From Prevotella sp. (GTDB taxonomy: Bacteria; Bacteroidota; Bacteroidia; Bacteroidales; Bacteroidaceae), in contig JAFLSE010000014.1 in the NCBI GenBank assembly GCA_022511075.1, forward strand, positions 1 through 64,000: DNA of 64,000 nt, given 5' to 3'. A model generated the notes under the pieces. The model was given only the letters and a program-made list of their open reading frames with translations. It had not been told where the DNA came from and searched no databases. Both the position numbers and the translations under genes were made by a program. Positions within the stretch are counted from its first letter, which is position 1, and each line of letters begins with the position of its first letter. This document shows positions 25,327-33,881 of this stretch, one piece after another.

Positions 25327-26541
25327 TTACTGCTTTATAAGACGGATATAACCCGTGATATCGTTGAAGAGAATCAGGTATTTACCAGCCTCAGGAACAG
25401 ACAGGTCGGCACCGCCATCCACTCCATAAGCATACAGACCGTTGCTATATGTAACGAATACACCACCCTTGTTATAATCCCAAGAACCTAATTGTTTAAC
25501 CTTCATCTTGTCGCCGGCAGCGAATGTATAGGTAATATACCAGTCGTGGTTCTCTGCACCAGCGTATGTATGGCAAGGAGCCATTTCGGTGTCGCCCCAG
25601 TCGTTGAACGTGCCGGAGATTGCCATGCCGTTGAATACGGCAGGTGTACCGTTGTACTTAGTAATGCTGAGCACATCGGTAGCAGTATTGAGTGAAACAG
25701 TGTAGATGCCAGCCTCAGGAACTTTAATGTCACCTGAACCACCGTCGTTCTTTACGTATGAACCGAAGGCACTGCCTTGTCCCCATTGTGTTGCCCAATT
25801 ATCATCCATGCTGCCACGGAGCTTGAAGCCGTTACCTGCCAAGTAGCCAATCCACTGTATTTCGCCGGCACCGCTCTTCTTGTCATACTCTGCACCTTCA
25901 ATGGTCTGCATAGGAATCACGTTTGTAGCATATTCGCCACCCCATGAGCCGTCGCAGATATCGCCACCGATGAGCCACCATATTTCCGGGTCTGCAGGCT
26001 TCAGTTCCATATAGTAAGGAATGATGCTCAGTCCGATGACATTAGAATAGATTGGATAATACTCGTTGAACGAGGCATCACGCACGGCAGCCTTCACACG
26101 TACAGATAGCGCAAGAGTTTCAGGCACCTGACCTTCCTCCCATCCGTTGAGCTGAATAAGTGCCTTGTCGATGCTCTCTGCCGTTATGGCAACGTTCTGA
26201 CCATTGCTATAAGTCTCGTCAAGCGAGATATAGTCAGCACCCGTGTTGTCTTCCTCGTTAGTATCGAACTCTGTATTGAACGAGCCCGTTGATGAAAGCT
26301 GCACCGTATAGGTTGGAACAACAGGTGAGTTCATATCGGTATAGGGAACTGGCTGTGACCAAGACAGTACTACCGACTGTGACTTTTGCAAGTCAATGAT
26401 TCCGCCTGCCTCGGCAATGTCGTTTAGCACGAATTGTGTTGGCTGTACCAAGGTTGGGTTCGACTCATTGTCGTCGCTGCACGACATCATCGCGAACGCA
26501 CCTGCGAACAGCAGCATTGCATATGAATGTATCTTTTTCAT
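25327..26541 (-). CDS. SusE-like outer-membrane starch-binding lipoprotein
   Basis: 404 residues. The signal peptide ends in the lipobox AMMSC (Cys21), followed by an acidic SDDNESNP stretch typical of surface-exposed lipoproteins in Bacteroidetes. The N-terminal domain (about 30-165) matches SusE-type Ig-like folds (QFVLNDIAEAG, VVLSWSQPVPYTD). Two C-terminal modules contain WWLIGGDICDGSWGGEYA and MAISGTFNDWGDTEMAPC, the pattern of alpha-glucan-binding domains. It lies 24 bases after susD. Together with SusD and the SusF-like protein it should capture starch or maltodextrins at the surface. Confidence 0.86.
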   Translation of the reverse strand: MKKIHSYAMLLFAGAFAMMSCSDDNESNPTLVQPTQFVLNDIAEAGGIIDLQKSQSVVLSWSQPVPYTDMNSPVVPTYTVQLSSTGSFNTEFDTNEEDNTGADYISLDETYSNGQNVAITAESIDKALIQLNGWEEGQVPETLALSVRVKAAVRDASFNEYYPIYSNVIGLSIIPYYMELKPADPEIWWLIGGDICDGSWGGEYATNVIPMQTIEGAEYDKKSGAGEIQWIGYLAGNGFKLRGSMDDNWATQWGQGSAFGSYVKNDGGSGDIKVPEAGIYTVSLNTATDVLSITKYNGTPAVFNGMAISGTFNDWGDTEMAPCHTYAGAENHDWYITYTFAAGDKMKVKQLGSWDYNKGGVFVTYSNGLYAYGVDGGADLSVPEAGKYLILFNDITGYIRLIKQ

Positions 26542-26565
26542 AGTCTTATATACTTCTTAAATTTT

Positions 26566-28164
26566 TTAATAACCTGTGTTTTGTTTTAGGTTGGGGTTAG
26601 CATTGATATCCTCTGCTGGGATAGCAAAGATATTGCGATAGGCTGGGAATCCAACACCATTCTGCGCACCACCTTTCCATTCCCAAACATAGGAGCTGCT
26701 GCCATCGCCACCATATAATCCGTAACGAACGAGGTCAGTGCGACGGAAGCCCTCATAGTAAAGCTCGCGTGCGCGCTCGTCAAGAATCTGGCTTGTTGTG
26801 TAGCTGTTCAATGTTGTGGTATTGGCACGTTGGCGCAGAGCGTTGACATATCCTGTACCTGCTGCCGTGGTAGTGCCACCATTGAGACGTGCATCAGCCT
26901 CGGCTGCTATCAGGTAAGCCTCGGCAGAACGTAACAGGAAGTAGTCCATGTCTATGAACTGTGAGTTGTGACCAGCCTTGCCGTCAGAATATGTGTTGCG
27001 GAATTTTGCAACAGCATAGCCCGATGTGTATTCTGCAGGAGTTGTGACAACAAGCTCCCTGTCGATACCAAAGAACAGTGCACGGTCGTCGCCGGCAGCA
27101 ATAACCATATCCTCTGCGCTTACATTAGGAGCATCTTTCAGGAACTTCTCAACCAACTGGCTGCGCGTGCGGTTACCAGCCCAGAACTCTGTAGTACCAT
27201 AGTTGGAATTCAGGTCCATATCAGCTTTCCATGTTGATGCCATGAGGAAGAGAGAGCAACCCCATGAAGTTGTTGTGATACCATCTTGCAGGAGTGGCAG
27301 GATAGCTTCTTGTGAAGCGCCGTTCTCACCATTGTCGCCCATAAAGAGCATTTGGTATGCGCTCCAGCCGTTTTTGCCTGTTGTCCAAAGCTTGTGAGGA
27401 CCATTTATCACTTTCTCCGCATATTCCTTTGCCTCGCTCCAACGGGCAGAGCCTGTGTACACCTCTGCATTGAGATACATTCTGGCAAGCAAAAGGTTTG
27501 CTGCATCTTGGTCTGCACGACCATATCCTATGCTTGAGCTTGTGCGTGCAACAGGTGCTTCCATGTTGCCGATGCAATCCTTCAGTTCGCTTTCAATCCA
27601 AGCAAAAAGGTCGGCACGCTGTATTTGCTCAGGACTTGTGGCAGAAAGCTGTGTAGCAAAAGGCACGTTTCCAAAGCAATCCATAAGATGATAATAATAA
27701 AGGGCACGGAGGAAACGAACCTCTGCCATGCGTGTATTGTCTATGCCGGCACACACGTCCAAATAGTGGTTGCAATAATTGATACCTGCATAGAGGCGGT
27801 AGTAGAAGCCTTGCAACATTGGGTGTGAAGAATCCCACTGGTTGTAGTTGAACTCAGGGATTCCCGTGTCACCCCATGCACAAATGGACTCGTCGGTTGT
27901 AAGCTCGTTTGCATTGAACAGCTGGCGCACGAAACCTGTAGTACCACCGTCCAATCCGTCTATATCGCAATCGCCGTTTGCTCCGCCCTGTCCAGCCAAA
28001 GCCATGTTGGCATAGCACTTTGTGTAGAGCGAAACTTCATCGACAGTCATCGTAGAACTTGGGTCAATAGGCTCTACATCCAAGTCGCCAACACAGGAGC
28101 TGAGTCCTGCCGTGAGCAATATGGCAACTGCCGGAACAGTATTCTTGAAATATTTTAAATTCAT
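26566..28164 (-). CDS. susD: SusD family starch-binding outer-membrane lipoprotein
   Basis: 532 residues, normal length. The lipobox is GLSSC with Cys24, followed by VGDLDVEPIDPSS. The SusD fold is supported by the helical N-terminal region (VDEVSLYTKCYANMALAG), AEVRFLRALYYYHLMDCFG and the C-terminal ILDERARELYYEGFRRTDLVRYG block. It caps the SusC channel and binds maltooligosaccharides. It lies 24 bases after susC and 24 bases before the susE-like gene in one minus-strand operon. The starch assignment comes from the neighbouring GH13, GH77 and GH97 genes and from the SusE/F-like partners. Confidence 0.94.
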   Translation of the reverse strand: MNLKYFKNTVPAVAILLTAGLSSCVGDLDVEPIDPSSTMTVDEVSLYTKCYANMALAGQGGANGDCDIDGLDGGTTGFVRQLFNANELTTDESICAWGDTGIPEFNYNQWDSSHPMLQGFYYRLYAGINYCNHYLDVCAGIDNTRMAEVRFLRALYYYHLMDCFGNVPFATQLSATSPEQIQRADLFAWIESELKDCIGNMEAPVARTSSSIGYGRADQDAANLLLARMYLNAEVYTGSARWSEAKEYAEKVINGPHKLWTTGKNGWSAYQMLFMGDNGENGASQEAILPLLQDGITTTSWGCSLFLMASTWKADMDLNSNYGTTEFWAGNRTRSQLVEKFLKDAPNVSAEDMVIAAGDDRALFFGIDRELVVTTPAEYTSGYAVAKFRNTYSDGKAGHNSQFIDMDYFLLRSAEAYLIAAEADARLNGGTTTAAGTGYVNALRQRANTTTLNSYTTSQILDERARELYYEGFRRTDLVRYGLYGGDGSSSYVWEWKGGAQNGVGFPAYRNIFAIPAEDINANPNLKQNTGY

Positions 28165-28188
28165 AGTTCTATCTTGTTTTTATGTTGG

Positions 28189-31100
28189 TTAGAAATTGAG
28201 GTTAAGTCCCATTTGAATAGTGAATGGACGTGGATACAGATAGTTGTCGATACCGCCGCCAACCTCTGGGTCTATGCCGTCATACTTTGTGATTGTGAAC
28301 ACGTTTGTTGCAGACACATAGATACGTCCTGACAATCCCTTGTACTTGCTGTCCTTGAACAGGTTGTCGAAAGAGTAGCCCAAGGTGATGTTGTCGCACT
28401 TCAGGAAACTTGCATTCTGCACGAAATAGTCAGACAATACGTGGTCGTAGGTAGCCCAGTTGTTGGCAAGTGCCGTCGGGGTTACGTTCTGCAAGTAGCC
28501 GAATGAGCTGTCGTATCTCTTTTCTACGTTCACGTAGCCAGCCTGCGTGTCGTTGTATACATAGTTATCAAAGCTTGCACGCAATGAGAAGCCGAAGTCC
28601 CAGGTCTTATACTGCAGACGAGAGCTCAAGCCCGCAGTCCACGGAGCGGCAGGGCTCTTGTAGAAATACTTGTCGGACTCTGAAATCTGTCCGTCACCGT
28701 TGCGGTCTACATAAACACCCTCGATAGGTCTGCCGTTGTTGTCGTAAACCTGCTGATATACATAGAATGTGCTTGCAGGGTGTCCAACAACGTGAGCCTG
28801 AACAGTTCTACCAGTACCAGCCGAAATACCACCAGTGGTAACTATAGAAGACTCGCCCGTAAGCTCGGTTATCTCATTCTTGTTGTATGTAGCATTTGCG
28901 GTAATCTCCCAATGCCAGTTCTTTGACTGAACGGGGCGACCTGTGATAGACATTTCAACACCGGTGTTCTCCAATGAACCGATGTTAGATGTCACCTGGT
29001 TACGGAAGTTAGAACCTGCCGATACGTATGCGGTGTTGATAAGGTCGGTTGTCTTGCGGAAGTAGTAGTCAACACTACCAGTCAGTCGGTCATTGAAGAA
29101 GCCGAAATCAAGACCTGCATTCCAAGTTGTGGTAGTCTCCCATTTCAAGTTCTCGTTGTATGCATCAGGACGATAAAGCAGACCTGAGTCGTTTACTCCC
29201 GTAATAGGATAGCGGCCGTCAACGTTTGTCTCGTTTACATTGTATGTGGCAAAATAGTTATAGTTGCCGATACCGTCCTGCTGACCTGTCTTACCCCAGC
29301 CAAGACGGAGCTTCAATTCAGAGATTGTGCGTGAGTTCTTCAAGAAAGCCTCCTCGTTGATTTTCCAACCAAGAGCTACCGAAGGGAATGTTGCCCAGTG
29401 CTCCTTGAAACGTGAAGAACCATCGCGACGAACTGTTGCAGTAACCATGTACTTGTCCCAAGCAATATAGTTGGCACGTCCGTAGAAGCTGACAAGGTAG
29501 CTCTCCTGTTTCCAGAGCGATGTAGACTCCTTGTATGGCTGATTCGGGTTTTCGCTGTTTGTAGAAGGATAAACACCTGCATAGTAAGAGTTGCCCCAGA
29601 ACTTGTTGTGCGACCACTCGTAACCACCCATTATGTCGAAATGTTGTGTCTTGAGGAAATCCTTGTAATACTGTGCGTATGCACTATATATGAGGTTGTA
29701 CTTGTTTTCTTTGGTAGAACCTGTGTTGCCATAATAGAAGTTAGATGGTCCCCAGTTAGCATAGTCGGTATTCTGCTTACCGTTAGACCAATCGCCAGAG
29801 AAGTTCATGTGCAGGCGCAAATCCTCGAAACCATGAATCTGATAATCAATCTCCAAGTTACCCATATAGTCAAAAGAGTTTGCACGGTCGTTCTTTTCGT
29901 TCAGTGCAGCCACAGGGTTATAGGTTGAGTTGCTGTTTTGTGTCAACGGATATTTCGGGTCGTTCAGTGCAGCACCACCGTCGGTCCATGTGAAATAGCC
30001 GTGGAAGTTTGCAAACTTCTCATCAGTAGATGTTATCGGCTGTGTAGGGTCGAAACGTGCCGCATTGCTTATTGCAGCAGTGTTTGCATAGCGGTTGTGA
30101 GCATACATGAACTTACCGTTGATGTTAAACTTCAAGTGGTCGTCAAGGAACGACGGATTGAGGTTTACGTTAGCTGTTGTACGCTGGAAATTGCTGGTCT
30201 TCAAAATACCGTCTTGGTCTGTGTAGCCAACAGAAATACGATAAGGCATATTTGATATACCGCCCGAAACGGTGATATTATGGTCGGAGCTTACAGCAGT
30301 GCGATAAATCTCGTCCTGCCAGTTTGTGTTAGCATTGCCCAAAAGCGCAGCTGCATCAGAATCCTCGCCATAGTATGACCTTACGAAAGAACGGTATTCG
30401 TCGCCGTTCAGCACGTCGAGTGTCTTTTTCTTCATCGACATGGAAACGTTGCCGCTGTAGCTCACCTGCGGAGCCATGTTCTTGCGGCCTTTCTTGGTTG
30501 TGATGATGATGACACCATTAGAACCACGGCTACCATAGATGGCTGTTGCCGAAGCATCCTTCAACACAGTGAAGCTCTCGATATCGTTAGGATTTACCAT
30601 TGAAAGAGGGTTGGCAAGACCTTTCACGCCTTGGTTGTCCATTGCCAGACCGTCTATCACGATGAGTGGGTCGTTGCTGGCATTAAGTGACGAGCCTCCA
30701 CGAATGCGTATTGTAGCACCGCCACCGGGAGTACCACCGCCTGTGGTTACGTTAACACCGGCAATCTTTCCCTGCATCATGTCTTGTGCAGATGTTATAA
30801 GACCGTGGTTTTTCTCATCGGGCTTGATTGCTGTTACTGAACCTGTGAGGTCGTTCTTCTTTGCCACACCGTAACCGATAACCACAACGCTCTCAAGCGT
30901 CTGCGCATCGTCCTGCAAGGTTATCACCATATTGGCGCTTGCATTCACGGTGGCAGTCTGATAACCGATATAGGACACTTGCAGCTTTGCGCCTTGTGTC
31001 GCCATAAGGGTAAATTTGCCCTCGAAGTCCGTTACCGTACCTCCGTCTTGTCCTAAAACACGGACAGTTGCACCGATGACAGCCTCACCGGTAGCATCTT

Positions 31101-31212
31101 TCACTTCGCCTTTCACAGTGATTTGCTGCGCAAAGGCTCCTACCGACAGGAAGAGACCTAAAAGCATAGCCATCAACCTGAGCGGGATTCTAATGTTTAC
31201 CTGCTTCATCAT
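28189..31212 (-). CDS. susC: SusC family TonB-dependent maltooligosaccharide receptor
   Basis: 1007 residues. A signal peptide covers about 1-28 (ending VGAFAQQ). The carboxypeptidase-regulatory-like domain (about 32-105) holds GEAVIGATVRVLGQDGG and SYIGYQTATV. A VVVIGYGVAKK segment precedes the plug domain, which contains IRIRGGSSLNASNDPLIVID and LKDASATAIYGSRGSNGV. The barrel ends in FTIQMGLNLNF. It should import maltodextrins with energy from TonB. It starts the susCDEF-like operon, divergent from a lacI-type regulator. The promoter is a TATCTTTG box at 31257-31264 about 45 bases upstream, and a palindromic operator candidate lies 53 bases further out. Confidence 0.95.
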   Translation of the reverse strand: MMKQVNIRIPLRLMAMLLGLFLSVGAFAQQITVKGEVKDATGEAVIGATVRVLGQDGGTVTDFEGKFTLMATQGAKLQVSYIGYQTATVNASANMVITLQDDAQTLESVVVIGYGVAKKNDLTGSVTAIKPDEKNHGLITSAQDMMQGKIAGVNVTTGGGTPGGGATIRIRGGSSLNASNDPLIVIDGLAMDNQGVKGLANPLSMVNPNDIESFTVLKDASATAIYGSRGSNGVIIITTKKGRKNMAPQVSYSGNVSMSMKKKTLDVLNGDEYRSFVRSYYGEDSDAAALLGNANTNWQDEIYRTAVSSDHNITVSGGISNMPYRISVGYTDQDGILKTSNFQRTTANVNLNPSFLDDHLKFNINGKFMYAHNRYANTAAISNAARFDPTQPITSTDEKFANFHGYFTWTDGGAALNDPKYPLTQNSNSTYNPVAALNEKNDRANSFDYMGNLEIDYQIHGFEDLRLHMNFSGDWSNGKQNTDYANWGPSNFYYGNTGSTKENKYNLIYSAYAQYYKDFLKTQHFDIMGGYEWSHNKFWGNSYYAGVYPSTNSENPNQPYKESTSLWKQESYLVSFYGRANYIAWDKYMVTATVRRDGSSRFKEHWATFPSVALGWKINEEAFLKNSRTISELKLRLGWGKTGQQDGIGNYNYFATYNVNETNVDGRYPITGVNDSGLLYRPDAYNENLKWETTTTWNAGLDFGFFNDRLTGSVDYYFRKTTDLINTAYVSAGSNFRNQVTSNIGSLENTGVEMSITGRPVQSKNWHWEITANATYNKNEITELTGESSIVTTGGISAGTGRTVQAHVVGHPASTFYVYQQVYDNNGRPIEGVYVDRNGDGQISESDKYFYKSPAAPWTAGLSSRLQYKTWDFGFSLRASFDNYVYNDTQAGYVNVEKRYDSSFGYLQNVTPTALANNWATYDHVLSDYFVQNASFLKCDNITLGYSFDNLFKDSKYKGLSGRIYVSATNVFTITKYDGIDPEVGGGIDNYLYPRPFTIQMGLNLNF

Positions 31213-31256
31213 TTGTTTTTTTGATTTTTTAAATTAAGTTAGTTGTTTTTATTATG

Positions 31257-31264
31257 CAAAGATA
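31257..31264 (-). promoter_or_regulatory. -7 box of the susC operon
   Basis: TATCTTTG on the minus strand, 44 bases upstream of the susC start. It is identical to the box of the divergent regulator gene. No TTTG is found at -33, which suggests dependence on an activator. Confidence 0.6.
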
Positions 31265-31317
31265 TAGACTATTTTTATTACACATATTAATTAATGATGC
31301 AAATTAACCAAGTAGTC

Positions 31318-31335
31318 CGTGCAATCGTTTGCACG
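31318..31335. promoter_or_regulatory. Candidate LacI-type operator, perfect inverted repeat
   Basis: CGTGCAA-TCGT-TTGCACG is a perfect 7-bp inverted repeat with a 4-bp centre. The size and symmetry fit a LacI-family dimer. Its centre (31326.5) is exactly midway between the two divergent TATCTTTG boxes at 31257-31264 and 31389-31396, each 53 bases away edge to edge. Confidence 0.65.
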
Positions 31336-31388
31336 TTAAGAACTATTGATAATGAACCAATAGATACAATTACATTATTTATTCTTAA

Positions 31389-31396
31389 TATCTTTG
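31389..31396 (+). promoter_or_regulatory. -7 box of the lacI-type regulator gene
   Basis: TATCTTTG, 29 bases before the ATG at 31426. It rules out the longer reading that starts at 31294, because transcription would begin downstream of that codon. Confidence 0.6.
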
Positions 31397-31425
31397 CCAA
31401 AGAAACAAAGCAACACACAAGAATT

Positions 31426-32472
31426 ATGGCAGAAAACACTACGCTGACAATGAAAGATATAGCAAGAGAGTTCGGAGTCTCGATTGCTACCGTCTCGCGT
31501 GCACTCAACAATTCACCACGCATCAGCGCAGACAAGAGAGAAGCCATACAGAGATATGCGAGAGAGCACAATTTCGTGCCTAATTCCATTGCAGAGTCGT
31601 TGCGCCATTCAAAGGTTAAGCCTCTGAAGATAATAGGTGTGATACTGCCAGAGATGGTACATTATTATTTTATGTCGATACTTGCTGGCATAGAGGAAGA
31701 GGCTGGCAGGCGCGGCTACAGAATTATGGTGGCGCAGAGTAACGAGGAGTATGAACGCGAGGTGCGAATATGCAAGTCGTTCTATGAAAACAAGGTGTGT
31801 GGCATAATAGTGTCGCAAGCTAAAGACTCTCACGACTACAAGCATTTCCAACAGCTCATAGACTCCAACGTGCCCTTGGTGTTCTACGATCGTATATGCA
31901 CCGGAGTGGAAGCAAGCCGCGTGGTTGTGGACGACTATATGGGAGCATACAATGCCGTGACGCATCTCATTGAGAGCGGTTGCAGGCGCATAGCCTTCTT
32001 CGGTTCTCCCATGTCATTGGAGATAAGCAAGAACAGGTTTAACGGCTATAAGGACGCATTGCTGAAACACAAGTTAGAGATAGACCAACAACTTATAAGG
32101 GCTTGCGACAATCGTGCCGATGCCGAAGAAATAACCCCAGAACTGCTTGACATGGAGAACAGACCCGATGGTTTCTTTGCCGTTAACGACGACACGGCAA
32201 TAGGCGTGCTATACACTGCAAAGCGCTACGGACTGCGAGTGCCAGAGGACATCTCTATATGCGGATTCACCAACGGCGACCGTGCAAAGGCAAGCGACCC
32301 CATGCTCACCACCGTGGAACAGCGAGGCAAGGAAGTGGGGAAAGAAGCCGCAGGCATACTGATAGACAAGGTGGAAGGCATAAGCCCCAAGGACAAGGTG
32401 GAGCGCAGGATTGTGAAAACACGCCTTGTGGTGAGAGGCACGACGCGGCAGACCATGCCACGCAACACGTGA
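31426..32472 (+). CDS. LacI family transcriptional regulator of the starch locus
   Basis: 348 residues from MAENTTLTMKDIAREFGVS; the longer reading from 31294 contains the promoter and operator. The helix-turn-helix spans about 8-28 (MKDIAREFGVSIATVSRAL), with the hinge helix near 50-60. Residues about 65-345 are the periplasmic-binding-protein-like effector domain (IIGVILPEMVHYYFMSI, GFFAVNDDTAIGVLY, ISICGFTNGDRAKASDPMLT). It probably senses a maltodextrin and controls the divergent sus operon and the downstream transporter and enzyme genes. In Bacteroides thetaiotaomicron starch genes are controlled by SusR, a membrane regulator, so a LacI-type controller is a different arrangement. The regulatory link is inferred from position. 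Confidence 0.93.
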   Translation: MAENTTLTMKDIAREFGVSIATVSRALNNSPRISADKREAIQRYAREHNFVPNSIAESLRHSKVKPLKIIGVILPEMVHYYFMSILAGIEEEAGRRGYRIMVAQSNEEYEREVRICKSFYENKVCGIIVSQAKDSHDYKHFQQLIDSNVPLVFYDRICTGVEASRVVVDDYMGAYNAVTHLIESGCRRIAFFGSPMSLEISKNRFNGYKDALLKHKLEIDQQLIRACDNRADAEEITPELLDMENRPDGFFAVNDDTAIGVLYTAKRYGLRVPEDISICGFTNGDRAKASDPMLTTVEQRGKEVGKEAAGILIDKVEGISPKDKVERRIVKTRLVVRGTTRQTMPRNT

Positions 32473-32507
32473 CGGAAATGACCATTAAACATTTTCCACA
32501 CTTGCGC

Positions 32508-32538
32508 TTGGCTGTATTAAAAACTTTTATTACTTTTG
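32508..32538 (+). promoter_or_regulatory. Promoter of the MFS transporter and enzyme operon
   Basis: TTG (32508-32510), a 20-base spacer and TACTTTTG (32531-32538). The start site would be near 32545, about 33 nt before the ATG. The 31318-31335 palindrome is not repeated here. Confidence 0.65.
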
Positions 32539-32577
32539 CAGTAACTTAATAGCGAGAAGAACAAAACAACAATAACA

Positions 32578-33879
32578 ATGAAACAAAAACCTAACCTAAC
32601 GTTTTGGAATCTTTGGAACCTTAGCTTTGGTTTTTTCGGGGTGCAGATTGCATATGCCCTGCAAAGCGCGAACATTTCAAGGATTTTTGCAACACTGGGG
32701 GCAGACCCGCATTCGCTTAGCTACTTTTGGATACTGCCTCCGCTAATGGGTATATTGGTGCAGCCCATTGTGGGCACAGCAAGCGACAGGACTTGGTGTC
32801 GTTTCGGCAGGCGAATACCATATTTATTTATAGGTGCATTAGCGGCTGTGCTCGTGATGTGCCTATTGCCAAACGCCGGCAGTTTCGGAATGGCTTTCAG
32901 CACGGCGATGATATTCGGACTTGTTGCACTAATGTTCCTTGACACGAGCATAAACATGGCGATGCAGCCGTTCAAGATGCTCGTGGGCGACATGGTGAAC
33001 GAGGAACAAAAGACAAAGGCATATTCCATACAGTCGTTTCTATGCAACGCCGGCAGTGTGGTAGGCTTCGTGTTCCCCTTCTTCTTCACAGCCATAGGCA
33101 TAGCCAACGTTGCTGCTCCCGGCATTGTGCCCGACAGCGTGATATGGTCGTTCTATGTGGGTGCTGCCATTCTCATTCTTTGTGTCATATATACATCGCT
33201 AAAGGTAAAGGAATGGAATCCCAAGGAATATGCCGAATATAATCCGTCAAAGGACGAGGAAAGCGGCGGCAACTGGCTGACACTGCTGAAGAACGCCCCT
33301 GCAACATTCTGGAAGGTAGGACTTGTACAGTTCTTCTGCTGGGCGGCGTTTATGTATATGTGGACCTACACCAACGGCACTGTGTCGCAGTGTGTATGGA
33401 ACACAACCGACGTTACCTCTGAGGGCTATCAGGAGGCAGGCAACTGGGTTGGCATATGCTATGCAGTGCAGGCTCTCGGCTCAGTGGTATGGGCTACAAT
33501 ACTTCCGCAGTTCAAGAACGTTAAGATGGCATACGCCATGAGTCTTGTGCTTGGCGGAATAGGCTTTGCCTCAATGCCGTTTGTGCATAATCAATATGCA
33601 ATGTTCGTTCCATTCCTGCTCATAGGATGTGCGTGGGCTGCAATGCTCGCCATGCCGTTTGCCATTGTTACCAATGCCTTGCAGGGCTACGGACACATGG
33701 GTGCATACCTCGGATTGTTCAACGGCACTATATGTCTGCCGCAGATTGTGGCAGCCGTGTTAGGCGGCAGTATACTGAGCATTGTCGGCAGCGACCAGGG
33801 AAACATGATGATAGTGGCAGGAGCAAGCCTTGTGGCTGGTGCAGCCTGTGTGAAAATGATAAAACTTAAAAACCAATAA
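32578..33879 (+). CDS. MFS sugar transporter, maltose/maltodextrin type
   Basis: 433 residues with about 12 hydrophobic segments. The N-terminus NLSFGFFGVQIAYALQSANISRIF and the loop GTASDRTWCRFGRRIPYLFIGA (containing the conserved D-R-x-G-R-R major-facilitator loop) place it with glycoside-cation-symporter-like and SLC45-like carriers. Such proteins occur in starch loci of Bacteroidetes, where they move maltose or short maltodextrins across the inner membrane. It is the first gene of a plus-strand run with GH77, GH97 and GH13 genes. Substrate is inferred from this context. No truncation is seen. Confidence 0.9.
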   Translation: MKQKPNLTFWNLWNLSFGFFGVQIAYALQSANISRIFATLGADPHSLSYFWILPPLMGILVQPIVGTASDRTWCRFGRRIPYLFIGALAAVLVMCLLPNAGSFGMAFSTAMIFGLVALMFLDTSINMAMQPFKMLVGDMVNEEQKTKAYSIQSFLCNAGSVVGFVFPFFFTAIGIANVAAPGIVPDSVIWSFYVGAAILILCVIYTSLKVKEWNPKEYAEYNPSKDEESGGNWLTLLKNAPATFWKVGLVQFFCWAAFMYMWTYTNGTVSQCVWNTTDVTSEGYQEAGNWVGICYAVQALGSVVWATILPQFKNVKMAYAMSLVLGGIGFASMPFVHNQYAMFVPFLLIGCAWAAMLAMPFAIVTNALQGYGHMGAYLGLFNGTICLPQIVAAVLGGSILSIVGSDQGNMMIVAGASLVAGAACVKMIKLKNQ

Positions 33880-33881
33880 CG

